64,000 nucleotides of DNA from Acanthaster planci. Lineage: Eukaryota > Echinodermata > Asteroidea > Valvatida > Acanthasteridae. Numbering within the stretch: position 1 is the stretch's first letter; every line of letters begins with the position of its first letter. The notes beneath the pieces are model-generated. The model searched no databases. It was given only the letters and a program-made list of their open reading frames with translations, and was not told the origin of the DNA. Positions 36,254-47,835 of this stretch are shown in pieces. The translations under genes were made by a program, and so were the position numbers. Where the stretch lies: positions 723,133 to 787,132 of the forward strand of contig NW_019091488.1 in NCBI RefSeq assembly GCF_001949145.1, given 5' to 3'.

Positions 36254-36965
36254 TAAGTCTGACGCCTCATAATTCCGACATCTCACAAGTTTGAAAAAAG
36301 CATTTAAAAAAGTCCAGACGTTTGAAGCCTCATAGGTCTGATGCCTCATAATTCCGACAGATGCGTTTAAAACTTCGAACGTTTTTTAGGACCATGGCAT
36401 AGATCCAATGCCTCAAAAAATCTTACGCCTTGAAAGTCCGACGTTTGACGCTCGTTACGAGCGTATGAAGACGGCGCTAGGAACAAGACTGGTTCCCGGT
36501 GTACTATTATGACAAATACAAGATTTCAAATGTATTACTGTCAAAAAAAAAGCTTTTCATATTTAGCGAAGTATCACACATCATTCTTACACATAGTTGT
36601 ATTTTTGGATTAAATAAATACAGGACCAGTGTAGGAACTGTGCAGGCAGTCTGCTTGATTTAGTTTTCCAAACAGGGACAGTACGTGGGCATGAGTTGGG
36701 AACAAGGTTGAATTTCGCTTGCAGGCGACACATCGCACAGGCCTGCATTCCTCCATGTTTCACAGTCATTCGCACTGATGCCTTATACTAAGTCCTACAC
36801 CTCGTTGGTCTGACATCAGATTTATGAAGCGTCTGACCTTTGAGGCGTCAGAACGATGACGTTGAAAAAAAATTGCCCATAAATCCGATGCCTCATTATT
36901 CCGATGCCTCACAAGTCCGAAAATTCGGACTTTTGAGGCGTCGGACCTATGAGGCATCAGACTTA
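36254..36965. mobile_element. 712-bp element with long terminal inverted repeats (non-autonomous, foldback or MITE-like)
   Basis: The left end reads TAAGTCTGACGCCTCATAAT-TCCGACATCTCACAAG. The right end, read on the opposite strand, is TAAGTCTGATGCCTCATAGG-TCCGACGCCTCAAAAG. They match over about 40 bases with a handful of differences. Each arm contains further copies of the same GCCTCATAA-TCCGA motif, and the right arm folds on itself at ATGCCTCACAAGTCCGAAAA / TTCGGACTTTTGAGGCGT. The centre (about 36,480-36,760) has no transposase-like frame. If the outermost TA is the target duplication, the ends begin AGTCTGA. That and any Tc1/mariner-like origin are inference. The nested repeats inside the arms resemble foldback elements more than simple MITEs. 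Confidence 0.7.
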
Positions 36966-37052
36966 AGATACGCACCTGTGAAGGCTTTCCTGAGCTACAT
37001 ACATGTAGCTGTTGAAATATACTATAGAGATGTTACGTGGACCCAAAACACT

Positions 37053-37138
37053 GTGGGGACAAATTTTTGTCCCCAAACTCAGTCCCAACCTGCCTTACAA
37101 AACAAATAACTGCCCTTTCAGTGGTGAAGGCCCAGGTA
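37053..37138. repeat. dispersed repeat, right flanking copy with a near-perfect hairpin
   Basis: TGGGGACAAA, two bases, TTTGTCCCCA (37,054-37,075) is a perfect 10-bp inverted repeat. It is followed after 40 bases by AGTGGTGAAGGCC. Both motifs are shared with the block at 36.1-36.25 kb. Confidence 0.5.
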
Positions 37139-38693
37139 CATATATTAGTGAACATTCCACTTACATGTACATGTATACATTCTTCTGAGATCATAGTAGT
37201 ACTCCAAACCTGTTCTTCCATGACAGAGGAAGTACATGTAAATGGGCATATTTCTGTTAGGCCTAACCCCTTGAGGCATACATGTAGGAGTGTAAATGCT
37301 GTCATAATGCTGTTTACAATAACCCTCCATCTTTGTGGTTTGGCACAGAAAGATGCAAGAAGGCATGGAGCTGTCATGGAGCGGTAAGCTGTACAGCTCC
37401 AAAAAGACCAGGATGCAGGAATAACCCTCCAAATATGCACACACATCAGTGCAAACTGTTGGCCTGCAATGATTACCTGAGCCAAATGTTTTCCTACCTC
37501 AGGCATCAGACTTCCATTTTTGTTCTTCTAGGCTGTATTCCCTCCCCCTTCCTCTCCATCTCCACTCTGCCCCAGCATCAGCAAGGCTGAACCCCCTGGC
37601 AAGCTATTAACTACCCCTGGTATCCTTGAGATGTCACCAATGCCCAGTCAGAGAGCCTACTGTGGTTCTTGAACTGGGCCCCTATCAACTGTTCCCAGGA
37701 TTTCCCTCAACAAAGCCTTGCCAGAACCACAAAACAGAGAGACTTGTCTATTCTGAGCTACAATGTGCTCATTATTTAATTTTCAGTTTTGAAGCGGCTG
37801 ACATCTGTAATACAGTATACTGTCAGCTGCAATTTATTCAGAGAAATTTATTATTTGCTTCGAAAGCATCAAATTGACAAGATCTTGCAGTTAATTTCCA
37901 GATGAAAAAATTGAAGGATTGAAAATCAAAACTGCTTTTTACACTTTTGGAGGGAACATGGTTAGAAAAAAAGGAGCAACAGTATGCTAAATAAAACACT
38001 CAAAAACACGCTGGTCCAGAAAGGACTGGCCTGCTACCACCTTTCGTTGCGCAGGGATTGAGAATTCTTTTATGGATGAATACAATTACTGAGTCGTTTT
38101 TAAAACAATGCATTTTGCATCCCCTCCCCTGACCTAGATACGCCACCTCCCTTGATAATTTCCAATCCTAACTGGATAGGTCCACTAGTAAGTACCAGGG
38201 ACTGAGTATGGTTGGGGTGTAGTAATATTCTTACAAAGCAAGCCTTACATATACATGTAGCATGTACAGTACATGTACTTAGTGTCAGGGAGATGTTAAC
38301 TTTTGATAACAGGTTTTCCTCTTACACCGACATACGCGCACAGGTACATGTATATTAAACACTCTAAGTCTAAGTCATTAAAGTGTGATAGACATTGGTG
38401 TGAGGGTGCATCGTTGCATATTCTTACACAATATCGGTATCACACATACCGCACATTTCATTACTTTCTTTGCACTTGCTGGTACCTGTGGTGTCATCAT
38501 AGGTTTACATGTAGGTGGGCATGCACAATATGTAGTGATGTGGTGATACATGTAAACGGACAAGCTCAGGTTCCTCAATTTGTCCCAACCAGGTTAAGAA
38601 GAGGTCACAGGTCCTTTGTACATCAATTTAATTTGCAAACTGAATCCAAATGATTGAAAAATGATCTTGCCTTTCTTTCACAGAGACACTTAC

Positions 38694-38790
38694 CATATTT
38701 TGACTTCGACCAATTGGCCACCACAATTCAACAATAATTGTTTACAAGGGGGCCCACTTGGCCTTTGCAATGTTTCACTAATAAGCCGCC
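38694..38790 (-). other. candidate non-coding first exon
   Basis: On the minus strand, sequence below an ATGGCGGC motif runs to a strong donor ATATG|GTAAGTG. The last three exon bases are ATG, so splicing to any phase-0 exon (for example 31.6 kb) would place a start codon exactly at the junction, although a short upstream frame (ATGGCGGCTTATTAG) precedes it. The 5' limit is a guess. No transcript evidence is available. Confidence 0.3.
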
Positions 38791-38853
38791 ATGTTTCATG
38801 TGGGACGCTTCTCTAAGTAGCGGGCTTGGTTTATTGGTCACTTGGGCGGGGCC
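38785..38853 (-). promoter_or_regulatory. TATA-less promoter-like cluster
   Basis: Read on the minus strand in order: GGCCCCGCCC (GC box, 38,853-38,844), GACCAAT (CCAAT box, about 38,838-38,833) and AACATGGCGGC (38,795-38,785), which resembles the YY1/initiator motif common at animal start sites. Local CpG content is raised compared with the window. The order and spacing are those of a housekeeping-type promoter. It would drive transcription toward lower coordinates, the direction of the RhoGEF-like gene. Confidence 0.4.
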
Positions 38854-39290
38854 AAGAAAGCTCAAGATGTCGCGTGAATGACAAATCAAATGCAGTCACG
38901 CTTACATGAGTAAGCGCGAAGGAAGTAATCAAATGTGCTGGTACATGTAATGGGGAACTAACTGTTGGTGCGAAATAACAACCCAGGTCAATGACTGCTA
39001 CTGGCATATTTCCCCACTGACCCAATTAGTATCACCCTGCTGCTCAATTGAATCCCACTGCCAGATACAGGTATAATCCTTCCCGGACTGGGACTGGGAA
39101 CCACGAAGGCCCCTTTTCTTGGGGTGAATATTGGAACCATTGTTAGCAATGGCTCGAGGGATGTAGCATCCTTGCTTTGGGCTATCTCTATCTTGGGAGG
39201 ATTACCTTCTCTTGTGACTTTTATGTTTCGAGGACAGTCAGAAAATCACAAACAGTATAGTTATCCTATGTGTATAGGTTAACAAAAGTT

Positions 39291-39332
39291 TCTCCTGATG
39301 ACATAGCATATAGAGTCTGAAACATTGAGTCC
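39291..39332 (+). repeat. degenerate copy of a retroelement-terminal, hammerhead-like motif
   Basis: CTCCTGATGA, then 17 bases with only a weak GAC/GTC stem, then GAAACATTGAGTCC. It aligns base for base at its ends with the better-preserved copy on the minus strand at 63.94-63.98 kb (CTCCTGACGA...GAAACGTTGAGCC). The CTGANGA-stem-GAAA arrangement is that of a hammerhead core, but no stem III or cleavage site is visible. Confidence 0.5.
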
Positions 39333-41039
39333 ATCAGTTCTTTGGGCAACCTCGCTCACTATAACAAAAGAGATTCACATGGTGCTGCGGTAAACCATCT
39401 TATTATTATATCCACAATGCAAAGCCTTAAAATCATATTCAGCTCCCGTAAAGTCACAGCCTTTCTTATAGTGCTATGCTCTTGTGTTAAACTTTTTGTG
39501 CAGCCAACACCCATCCACTGAAAAAAAAATTGAGACTGAAGCCAAGCCTGGCAACTTTTTCCAGAACCCTGTACCAGGGTAGTAACCTTTATGTACACAC
39601 ACAGAACTTTACTGTGTAGGATCTCTCAGACTTTACTGATTTTAATTAATCTGCCAGACTCTATGAGGTTTGCAAAACACATAACAAGCATTGCAAAACG
39701 TGCTACATTGTACCGGTACTTTTCCCCAACTGGCACACTCCACAAGGCCCTGTGGTGGATGGGTCTCTTCCATCCAATTTAAAAACTCTCAACTTTTCTG
39801 ATAAGTAGGCCATACTGTAAGCATAATGCAGGCAGGTTCTCCAGGGTCATTAGCTTTCACAATTTGCAGACTGTATTGTGCATGCTCATATAACTAAATA
39901 CCATAAACAGGGTGTCTTGACACAAATAACTGATCCCTTAGGTCTGGTAGTCAAAGAACTCTTTCAAGAGACAACATAATTGTTGCAGACACTGTCAACA
40001 TCACATAAGAACACTTGTCTTTTTGTTGAGACCACAAGGTTATTCCAGTTTAAATACGGTGCCACAACCCATAGAGCTAGGAATCTATGCACAACCCATG
40101 TAAGTGTAGCATGTGCAGCAAGAACCACAGCTCCCTGAAGTTTGGTGACCTGGACAAAATGAAGCTACAGAGGGCAGCACAACAAGAAGTAACAGAGTGA
40201 TTAAGTTACATGTACATGTACCTTTCCAGAGGGTCTGTGTGACAAAGTTTTCTCAGGTGCACTTTTTGTACATCTGGGCCTACTCTTCTCAAATGAATGA
40301 AAACTACTTGAAATCCTTCTCAGGTTACAAATAAGTGTATTGAAAAGTCCACTTTCTCAAACATAGTTTTCTGGACAAATGAAGACCCTGCTGCCATAAT
40401 GCCAAGCACAGAAGACATCTTTCATTTTTTTTCAATGGAAATGGCATCACAATTGTTTGTGATTATGGAAACTTACATTGCCATACAAACCCAAGAGGCA
40501 CCAAAATACCTTTTGAAACAGGCAAAAAAGGGAACTAAATGTATTTATTGAAATATAATAGTGCATTTTCAAGGGTAGTCGTAAAATAATAGCACAGCAT
40601 ACACAGACCCTTTCAGTACCCTTGATGCACTGACAATTTCCAAATGTATTCATTTTCAACTTGGCTGCCAGGCTTTTAGGGCTGGCGTTGGTGTGCCCTG
40701 GGCTATGTATGTATTTGTGCCGGAAACTCAACTGGGTCCAGCCTGGCAACTAAACAATGACCAGGGCAGTATCACAGGGTAATTTTGTCATTCCTAAACC
40801 TAAAGGTGAACTTTTTAAGAACAGTTTTCGTTACAAAGCTTCTGTTTTCTAAAATGATATTCCTCTCGCCAGTCGTTCAGGTCCTTATTCTTCTTTTCGG
40901 TCGCTGCTTAATACAGCAGGATATGAGTCCGATGTATTAATCTTGTACTCTTCCACTTCATTTGTGCTTGCATTTTGGATGGCTAATATTAATTCTTGAG
41001 GGAGTTAATGGGGTGCTCAATGTTCTCTCAATGTTTCCC

Positions 41040-41338
41040 CCTGATATTTATATCTATTTCCCCCCCCCTCTTTTTAAACTTTTTTTCCCCATGTTTGATT
41101 TCTTATTGGATTTCAAATGTAAATTTTCAGCTATTTTTTAAGAATGAGGAATCTTTTTCTGTTGATGACTCTGATATATTTGTATTTTTTGTGTATTGGT
41201 GGTAATGTTTACATTACAATTTTGATGTGTTTCTTTTTCTTTTTTAATGAGGGTCCCAAATGATCAGCTCCTGCTGGATGGGTTACCCTCAATATAGATG
41301 GTTTAAATAAATAAATTAACAAGAAAAAAAAAAAAATA
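41040..41338 (+). mobile_element. 3' tail of a non-LTR retrotransposon, 5'-truncated
   Basis: A T/C-rich untranslated-like region leads into GAGGGTCCCAAATGATCAGC, TGGGTTACCCTCAA, ATGGTTTAAATAAATAAATT and a run of thirteen or more A. GGGTCCC...TTACCCTC-type ends followed by an AATAAATAAAT signal and poly-A are typical of LINE 3' ends in marine invertebrates. No reverse transcriptase frame remains. Confidence 0.5.
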
Positions 41339-41684
41339 AAGCCCTTTCAAGGTGACGTGAACAAATAGGCCTACCATTTTACATGATAGCTCTACAAGTA
41401 GAAGTACAATGTTTGCTGTCTTTTCCTGGGTGATTACGTTGGGCCCCAGTTGAGTTATGAGTTGCCAACTTCAAAAAAAACCCCTCCAATTTACAGTGAC
41501 ATGAAACCAGAATTTACATGTTATTACAAACACAGAGGTCAATAAAAACTCTTGACAAGGAGGGCACCTGCAGGTGAAACAGAGCAAGCTGGAGGTGACA
41601 CACAGCACACAAGAGGTGACGGTACAGCAAGCTAAGGGTGACAACCTGATGGGGTGTCATTGTAAAATATTACATTTCATTTAC

Positions 41685-41738
41685 CTGGAGAGTTAAACTC
41701 ACTCAGACGAAAGGATTCAATAGAAAATCCTATTGCGC
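41685..41738 (-). CDS. candidate 54-base symmetric exon
   Basis: The minus strand has acceptor TAGTTTTCCAG and donor CTCCAG|GTAAAT flanking 54 bases with a single open frame, AIGFSIESFRLSEFNSP, entered with two bases of a codon and left with one. Both splice sites are good and the peptide is plausible. The phase differs from the phase-0 exons of the RhoGEF-like gene, so it could only be an insertable cassette between exons of the same phase, or chance. Confidence 0.27.
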
Positions 41739-44700
41739 CTGGAAAACTACATTGGGTGTCAAAAATTTGGATTACCAGCTACATTCATACATGATACCGC
41801 GCATGATCTGGGGCCGATGGGTACTCCCTCCACATGTCCAATCCCTATACACAGTCTAGACGATTGTTACCCCCAGAAGTCTGTAAAGAATTCCTGAGAT
41901 TCCGATCAAACGATGGCCAACACAAATGGGGGGGGATTCTCTCCACCCTATATCTTGCATCATATGTCATACATGTATGTACAATCCCTGTTTGGAAATT
42001 TGGAAAGGCATTCGTTTTTTCAATTTGAGTTAAAATTAGAACTACCAGTACACATGTACATGTATATACCCATTCTAAATATAGGAATACCAGTATATCA
42101 TGTGGACAGTGCCCTCTTAAGTTTCGGAAATGGAACATTTATTTGTTGAAAAACATCTGTGCACCCACTTATGGGGTACCGTGGGGAGTTGCACAGGGGT
42201 GCAGATTGGTAGAATGCAATGCACTGTCAAATTAAAGGGCAAAATTGGGCAATGAATATCGATCACACATGTAAACAAATGCATTGAATGTATTTAATGT
42301 CTTCACTGTACAGTGTATTCGGACATTAACTATATAAAATTTTTGATTTAAACATTTGATTTTGCAATGGGTAAAGAAACTCCAGTGCTTATGAGCACTT
42401 GTGGTTTGACATGTCTTCAGACCAGACTTGGTGTTGCCAGGACTTTTTCCCTTTGGTTGGAGAAGCTGGGAGGAGGGATAGGGAAGGAGAAGTAAGCATC
42501 AGCTGCAAACTGACAGATCATCAATGGTGGAAGGGGTCAGTATTGAGACATTTTCAGAGAAAGTGATGATTGTGATCCTCTTTCCTCCTTAAACCCGTCT
42601 CCCTTTTTCATTTTTTTTGGGGGTAAGCCAAGGTGACAATCATACCTTAGGCTGTGTATGGGTTCACAGGTACATGTCGTACATGTACTCTACATCAGCA
42701 CACAAATGAAGTACTCTGCCCTCCTTGAGGCATATTCTCATGAAAGCATAGCCCTCTGACAGAGGTCAATGCATACAACAAGAGACTGGCTGTTCCTCAC
42801 CCTAATCTGAGTGAACTGCCAAGGTAAGAGTTGGCTATGCAGTCCTATGATCTTTATGAGATCATGGGAACTTAGAGTGTTTGGCGGCTAACATAATAAA
42901 CAGAATGAGAATGTAAATAAACTTGAACTTCTCACATCAACATGGGTGGGTCTAGCAAGAGAAAACCTGCCTGCTGTCCTCCAAGTAAAATATCATGTGA
43001 AGTCCATCAGTTCCACCAACAAGCATTTCATAAGCCATAAGTTACAAAAATAAACCCAGTAAACAATTTCGAAGTAAATGAATTCTTGTCCATTCATCTT
43101 CCATTTTGCCTTTGAAAAGATGCAAAGCCTGGCCGTCTCATTCTTTTGATTCATACATTTCAGGTCAGGAAACACACAGTGTGCACTTTTTTGTTTTCAA
43201 TGTTTCTGAATTTGGCTTCTTCATCATTGGCTAAAATGCAAATCAAGGAATCCAATCGAAATCCCCACTTTAAAAAGGAACTCCGGAGTTCATCTGTATG
43301 CAGAGTTGGGAATATACATGTACATGAAGTGGTCAACACCTTTCTCATTTCTGTTTGGCAAACCAGTGGCTGGCATACATGTATTTTAATAATAACTACG
43401 AAGCCCAATTTGTATTTCAACACACCATACAATGCACCTGTAATTTTGTAGTGACTACTGAAGTACATGTGCATGGAGTATCATCAATGTATCCTACGTG
43501 TACATGTGACACCGGTACATTACCAGTTGCCACACACCAGAAATACAGCAGGGAAATGTTCATGTGGGTGCTTTGGGAATTCAGAGAAACTTTCCCACCT
43601 TACATGTACATGTGTTGTTCATGCTTGTCTCCAAAACCGGCTCACGATGCTTCAAGCATTAGTGCCTGTAGACAGCACATTGAGGCAACTGGGTCATTCC
43701 AAGGCCCAGTGTGAGACTGAAATTTGTTTCTGTCTCTGTTACACCTGACCTGTGTAATTTGACAAGGATACCACTGAAACTGATTTCAAACTCTTTTTAT
43801 TTGTTTTGCTGATAATTTGAATGGCCTAATCACTCTTGGAAACCAGTGAACATGTTCTAAACTTGCAAAGAAATGTGTCAGATGTAACACGGACAGGAAA
43901 AAATGGACCCTAAACAGGGCCTAAAGGAATGGAAAGACACCCTTGTGGATCTAAAGTATGTGACTGAAACTCAAAAGAAGTACAAAGCAAACGAAGATTT
44001 CAGGGTGAGCCCCAAAATCCAATGCAAGCCTGGCTATGACCATGACCTAATCCCTAATCAAAATACCCACTTAACAAGAGGCTACATCTTGTTATGAAAA
44101 GACACACAATAGAGCAACAATGAACCAGACTGGACTTGGCAAGACCTGCTTGTGTTTATTGGGCAGGTCTTTTATTCAGTTATAAATGGATGTGAATGAC
44201 AGCCTGATCACCTCATTCACCTGGCTAGCAAATTTCTCTTCACACCTGTGAGTGTGGCTGAGTAATCCAATCATTCACACATCCCTGCAGCTTGCTGGGC
44301 ACTGCGTTCCCATTTCTTTGAATTTGATGCCCAGACAAGACCACAAACTTAATTCTGTATATGAGAAGGAACCAATGGAAGATGACACAATAACACAATT
44401 TGGACATGACATACATGTACACACTTCAGTGTTGAACAGAAAATATGTAGTTTTCAAGTTAGTTATCTCACAAGTGACAATCAAGTAGTTTTAAGTTGTC
44501 TTTCCTGAGACTTCACTGACACCCGGTACAGAGAACAGGACAGTACAGAGAGTGGGTACCAACATGGAGGAAGGAATTCTTCCATGGTACCAATGAATCA
44601 AGTCATACACATCATCTCTGAAAAGCAAAAAAAAAAAATGAACTGAGAAAATATTGTGACTGGATTATGATGAAAAAACTGGAAGAACGACATGTAAAGC

Positions 44701-46529
44701 TTGTTGAACTTGAAAGTGTCAACTGATAGAAACTTTTCCATGTACATGTACACATGTACACAACAGTGTACATGTACAATTCTGCAATCAATATCTCAAA
44801 GTATGGAATGCACAAAGAGTACACATACTGGTGCATGTACAGGCTGTCTACAAGCATCTTTAATTTATGTAAAGGGCCTAGGGCTTTGTTTCTTGCCTAG
44901 AGTTGCTGGGTTCATCAATGCTAATCTTTCCTGCACCTCAGGTGAAACTTCTTGGCACTAAATCCTGCTTGCATTTTAATGGGGTTATTACACCAGACCT
45001 CCTGCATAAACAAAGCAATAATAAACTGTGACATCCTTCATGCTGCATTGGGCACACTGAGCTGTGGTTGATGGGACCGCTGAGGCATACTGGTATCTAT
45101 GCTGGCCACAGGATGCACTAGACCAGCTCTTTTGGGTGGTCCTTAAGGGTGAGCATAATCAACCTTCAACCTACAGGCGCAAATGTAACTTGAATACTTC
45201 CTGCTGATAGGTTGATCAAATAGCAGAGTAAGGAGTCTTTCATGGGCTAACAAATTTTTCAAAAGTGACATTTTTACTTGAAATGGAAAGCAGCCATGCT
45301 GCAACATTTTTGATGTGCAGAGTTCTGCACTACACAGGGTATAGTTTTTTGTGGGCCTTGTGTGCTCTAAACGTTCCATCTAACGAACAAGAGTGAGGTG
45401 CATGTACATTGAACATGTAATTGTCGGGTGGCTTTTGCTCAAAGCCTTAGACCACATCTAACAAATGCATTGAACCTGCATCCAGAGTGCCACTTTGCCC
45501 AGATTGGGAAGCAAAATTGACTCATGATTGCCGAATTTAACTGGATATCTAAAATTCATTCTCTTATTGTAATTTCTTCTTTGAAAAATAAGCGATTCTG
45601 TGGTACAGGTGAAGCAGCATGCCATTCAAATTAAACTTCAGCTCAAAATTTACTTTAATTTGGAATTATGCTGAATTGTTTAAAAAACTCCTCAGTATGA
45701 AACTCTGAATCTCTATCCACACCCACCAAAAAAAAAAAACAGTCAAATTCTTCCCCAGTCATGGAAATTTTCCAGGATGAGCCACAAGAGATATTTCACA
45801 GGTGAATCACATAATTCCTATGGTCAGTCTCTTTGGAGGGAACAAGTACAGCCTTGTCCTGCACAGGGGATTGGGAACCACAACTGATCTCAGCTGTTCA
45901 GTAATGTCACTGATCTCACTCACTGTCTCCCAACAGAAATCATCAGGCTTTGTGTAGTGTCACTGAACGGAATGGAATGGACGCTACTGTGGTCTACTTA
46001 ACTTGCCTCTATTAAAATGGTAAGGTTTCCCATATAAAATAAGCGGCATTGACTTGGTGAACTAACCATGAAAATCTAACCAACCAGAACTTTGATTTGT
46101 AGCATTATCGAGAAAACTTGTAAGTTTTGTAAAGTGTATGAAAGTTCATCTGCTCAGAACCTGGACGAGATCAAGAACCATCAGTGTGTGAATGATAATA
46201 GGCAAGGAATAGAGAGAAGACAGCATAATCCTCCCAGGAAAAAAAAAATGTGTTGTGACTATTTCCCACGTTTGTATGCACAGTTCACTGAATGACCAAC
46301 TGAAACAAAATGAAAAGTTCATTTTGCAGGCACTCACACAAATCACATACCGGTATATCAAAAACCGATACAAAACAATTTACACACGGACACTGGACCC
46401 ATTTACCTCTTTTCCTCACAGCGTGTCAATAAAATACTCACTTGAACTTGAGAAAAAGTCACATCACAGTTTGATACCCAAGGATTAAAAAAACCCAGTA
46501 AAACAAAATTGACTGAGCAGATGACAAAC
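41739..46529. other. probable intron of the minus-strand gene
   Basis: Repeat motifs (42.05, 43.3, 43.5 and 44.75 kb) and poly-A runs. Apart from the plus-strand candidate at 43.9 kb, nothing exon-like was recognised. Confidence 0.5.
43903..44004 (+). CDS. candidate first coding exon on the plus strand
   Basis: AAAAATGG, a good start context, opens 34 codons reading MDPKQGLKEWKDTLVDLK, YVTETQKKYKANEDFR, and ends exactly at AGG|GTGAGC, a good donor in phase 0. The peptide is highly charged and helical-looking and does not look like translated repeat. No second exon was found, no family is recognised, and A-rich sequence can give such peptides by chance. If real, it is a nested gene running opposite to the RhoGEF-like gene. 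Confidence 0.3.
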
Positions 46530-46646
46530 ATGATTTGGGTCATTGTAATGGGCAGCAATGGTTGGCCGAAAATCTGTTTCTTCCTCGAGATTCTTCTCCC
46601 GCCCTTCAGCCGCAGGGGTCACTCCGGGGACACTAAGACCCCTGAC
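46530..46646 (-). CDS. probable internal exon, disordered N-terminal segment
   Basis: The acceptor CAACAGCACAG is followed by GC-rich codons reading VRGLSVPGVTPAAEG, REKNLEEETDFRPT, IAAHYNDPNH. The first 30 codons (CCC GGA GTG ACC CCT GCG GCT and so on) contrast sharply with the AT-rich surroundings and look genuinely coding. It enters in phase 0, matching the donor of the 50.0 kb exon. The 3' boundary is uncertain. The only suitable GT (CAT|GTTTGT, 46,529) keeps phase 0 but is a poor donor, and the frame ends at a TAA soon after. Low complexity and many Pro, Glu and Lys suggest a flexible region between the N-terminus and the catalytic domain. No domain is recognised. Confidence 0.42.
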
Positions 46647-47269
46647 CTGTGCTGTTGTGACAGTCACCCAACTGAATTGAATTTTCTTCTGCTCCTCTGC
46701 TGACAGACTGTCTGTTTGTGTCTGCTAAATGAGACTTGACAGTGTGCTGCAATGAGTAGGGCTGTTATATTATACTACATGATGTACATGTATTTCAGGA
46801 AGTCCGACTACCAGGAAAAATCCAAATTGGATTTGGCTATAAATAAATTTGGTGCCCACATGTGACTATTATAAATATACACGCACTAACATGGAAGCAC
46901 CACTTTCAATTTCTTTTTATAAAGGGGATGAACTGGCACTTGTGATGATCGCTAGTAATAGAAAACTGTAAATGAAGAAATTCGCTGTTTCAATAAAGGA
47001 TTACACGCTAATATGATTTTTCACTGTGTCAATTCACTTTCAAATTAAATGTACATGCAGGGAAAGGGAAATACCGAAAATGACTAACGAATAATTGGAC
47101 CATGGTCTTCGTATGATCGTCTTCAGATGCGCATGTATCCGGTACACTGTGTGTGAAATGCCTGACTTAACTCTTGGCAAACAAAAAAGTGTGCCGTTCA
47201 ATTTAACGCTTTGCCATGGGTTCAAAATGAAACAAAGCCTTAAGAAACTTGTGACACTGACCTTGATTA

Positions 47270-47310
47270 TCACGTACATGTACATACATGCACATATGTA
47301 CATGTATGCA
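47270..47310. repeat. ACATGTAC palindrome cluster
   Basis: Several overlapping copies of ACATGTAC and ATACATGCAC within 40 bases. Confidence 0.8.
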
Positions 47311-47835
47311 TTAAGCAACCTACGTCAATTTATCATTTACATGTATTGCTTATCGTTTCAAGGAATAATCTATGCTAGGACTGCCAGTACAATTTACTTT
47401 ATGACCGTACGTGGGCTGGAAAACTGCACAAGAAGAACCTCAAATGATAGTACCGATACTGGTCTCAATATGAACCTGTACATATGCATGTACAGTACGT
47501 GTATATGACTACCGGTACATGTATGTACTATTGCATATGGTGCATTAATTGAACTCCAATGTCCCTATTTTTAACCACAGTTTACTTAGAATGGTTTTCA
47601 ACTAAAACGTTTGATTATTCTTGGGAGCTCAAAGTTACCAGCATATGAGCTACAAGGCCTTTTCAAGGAAAGCCACAATTTTTTCTTAAGACAAAAAAAA
47701 AAAAGGAACTGGAAATTTGAAAATCCCGGCACATCCACAACCTAACTGAGAAAAGGCACACTCACTCAGACTAAAACTGAAAACAAACATTAGTGGAATA
47801 TGCAAAATCACAACAATCGTGGCTTTTCTATCTAC

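Larger units (their letters stand above)
33796..38693. other. intron, contains a foldback-type element
   Basis: Holds the 36.25-36.97 kb inverted-repeat element and related flanking repeats. The 150-codon open stretch at 35,804-36,256 on the plus strand has no coding character and overlaps the element's edge, so I treat it as chance. Confidence 0.55.
38854..41684. other. non-coding interval with retroelement remnants
   Basis: Includes a hammerhead-like motif (39.3 kb) and the tail of a non-LTR element (41.0-41.3 kb). No exon was recognised. Confidence 0.55.

Noticed and set aside
35804-36256. 150-codon plus-strand open frame
   Set aside because: No domain, mixed composition, and it runs into the inverted-repeat element. 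Such a length is expected occasionally by chance in 64 kb.
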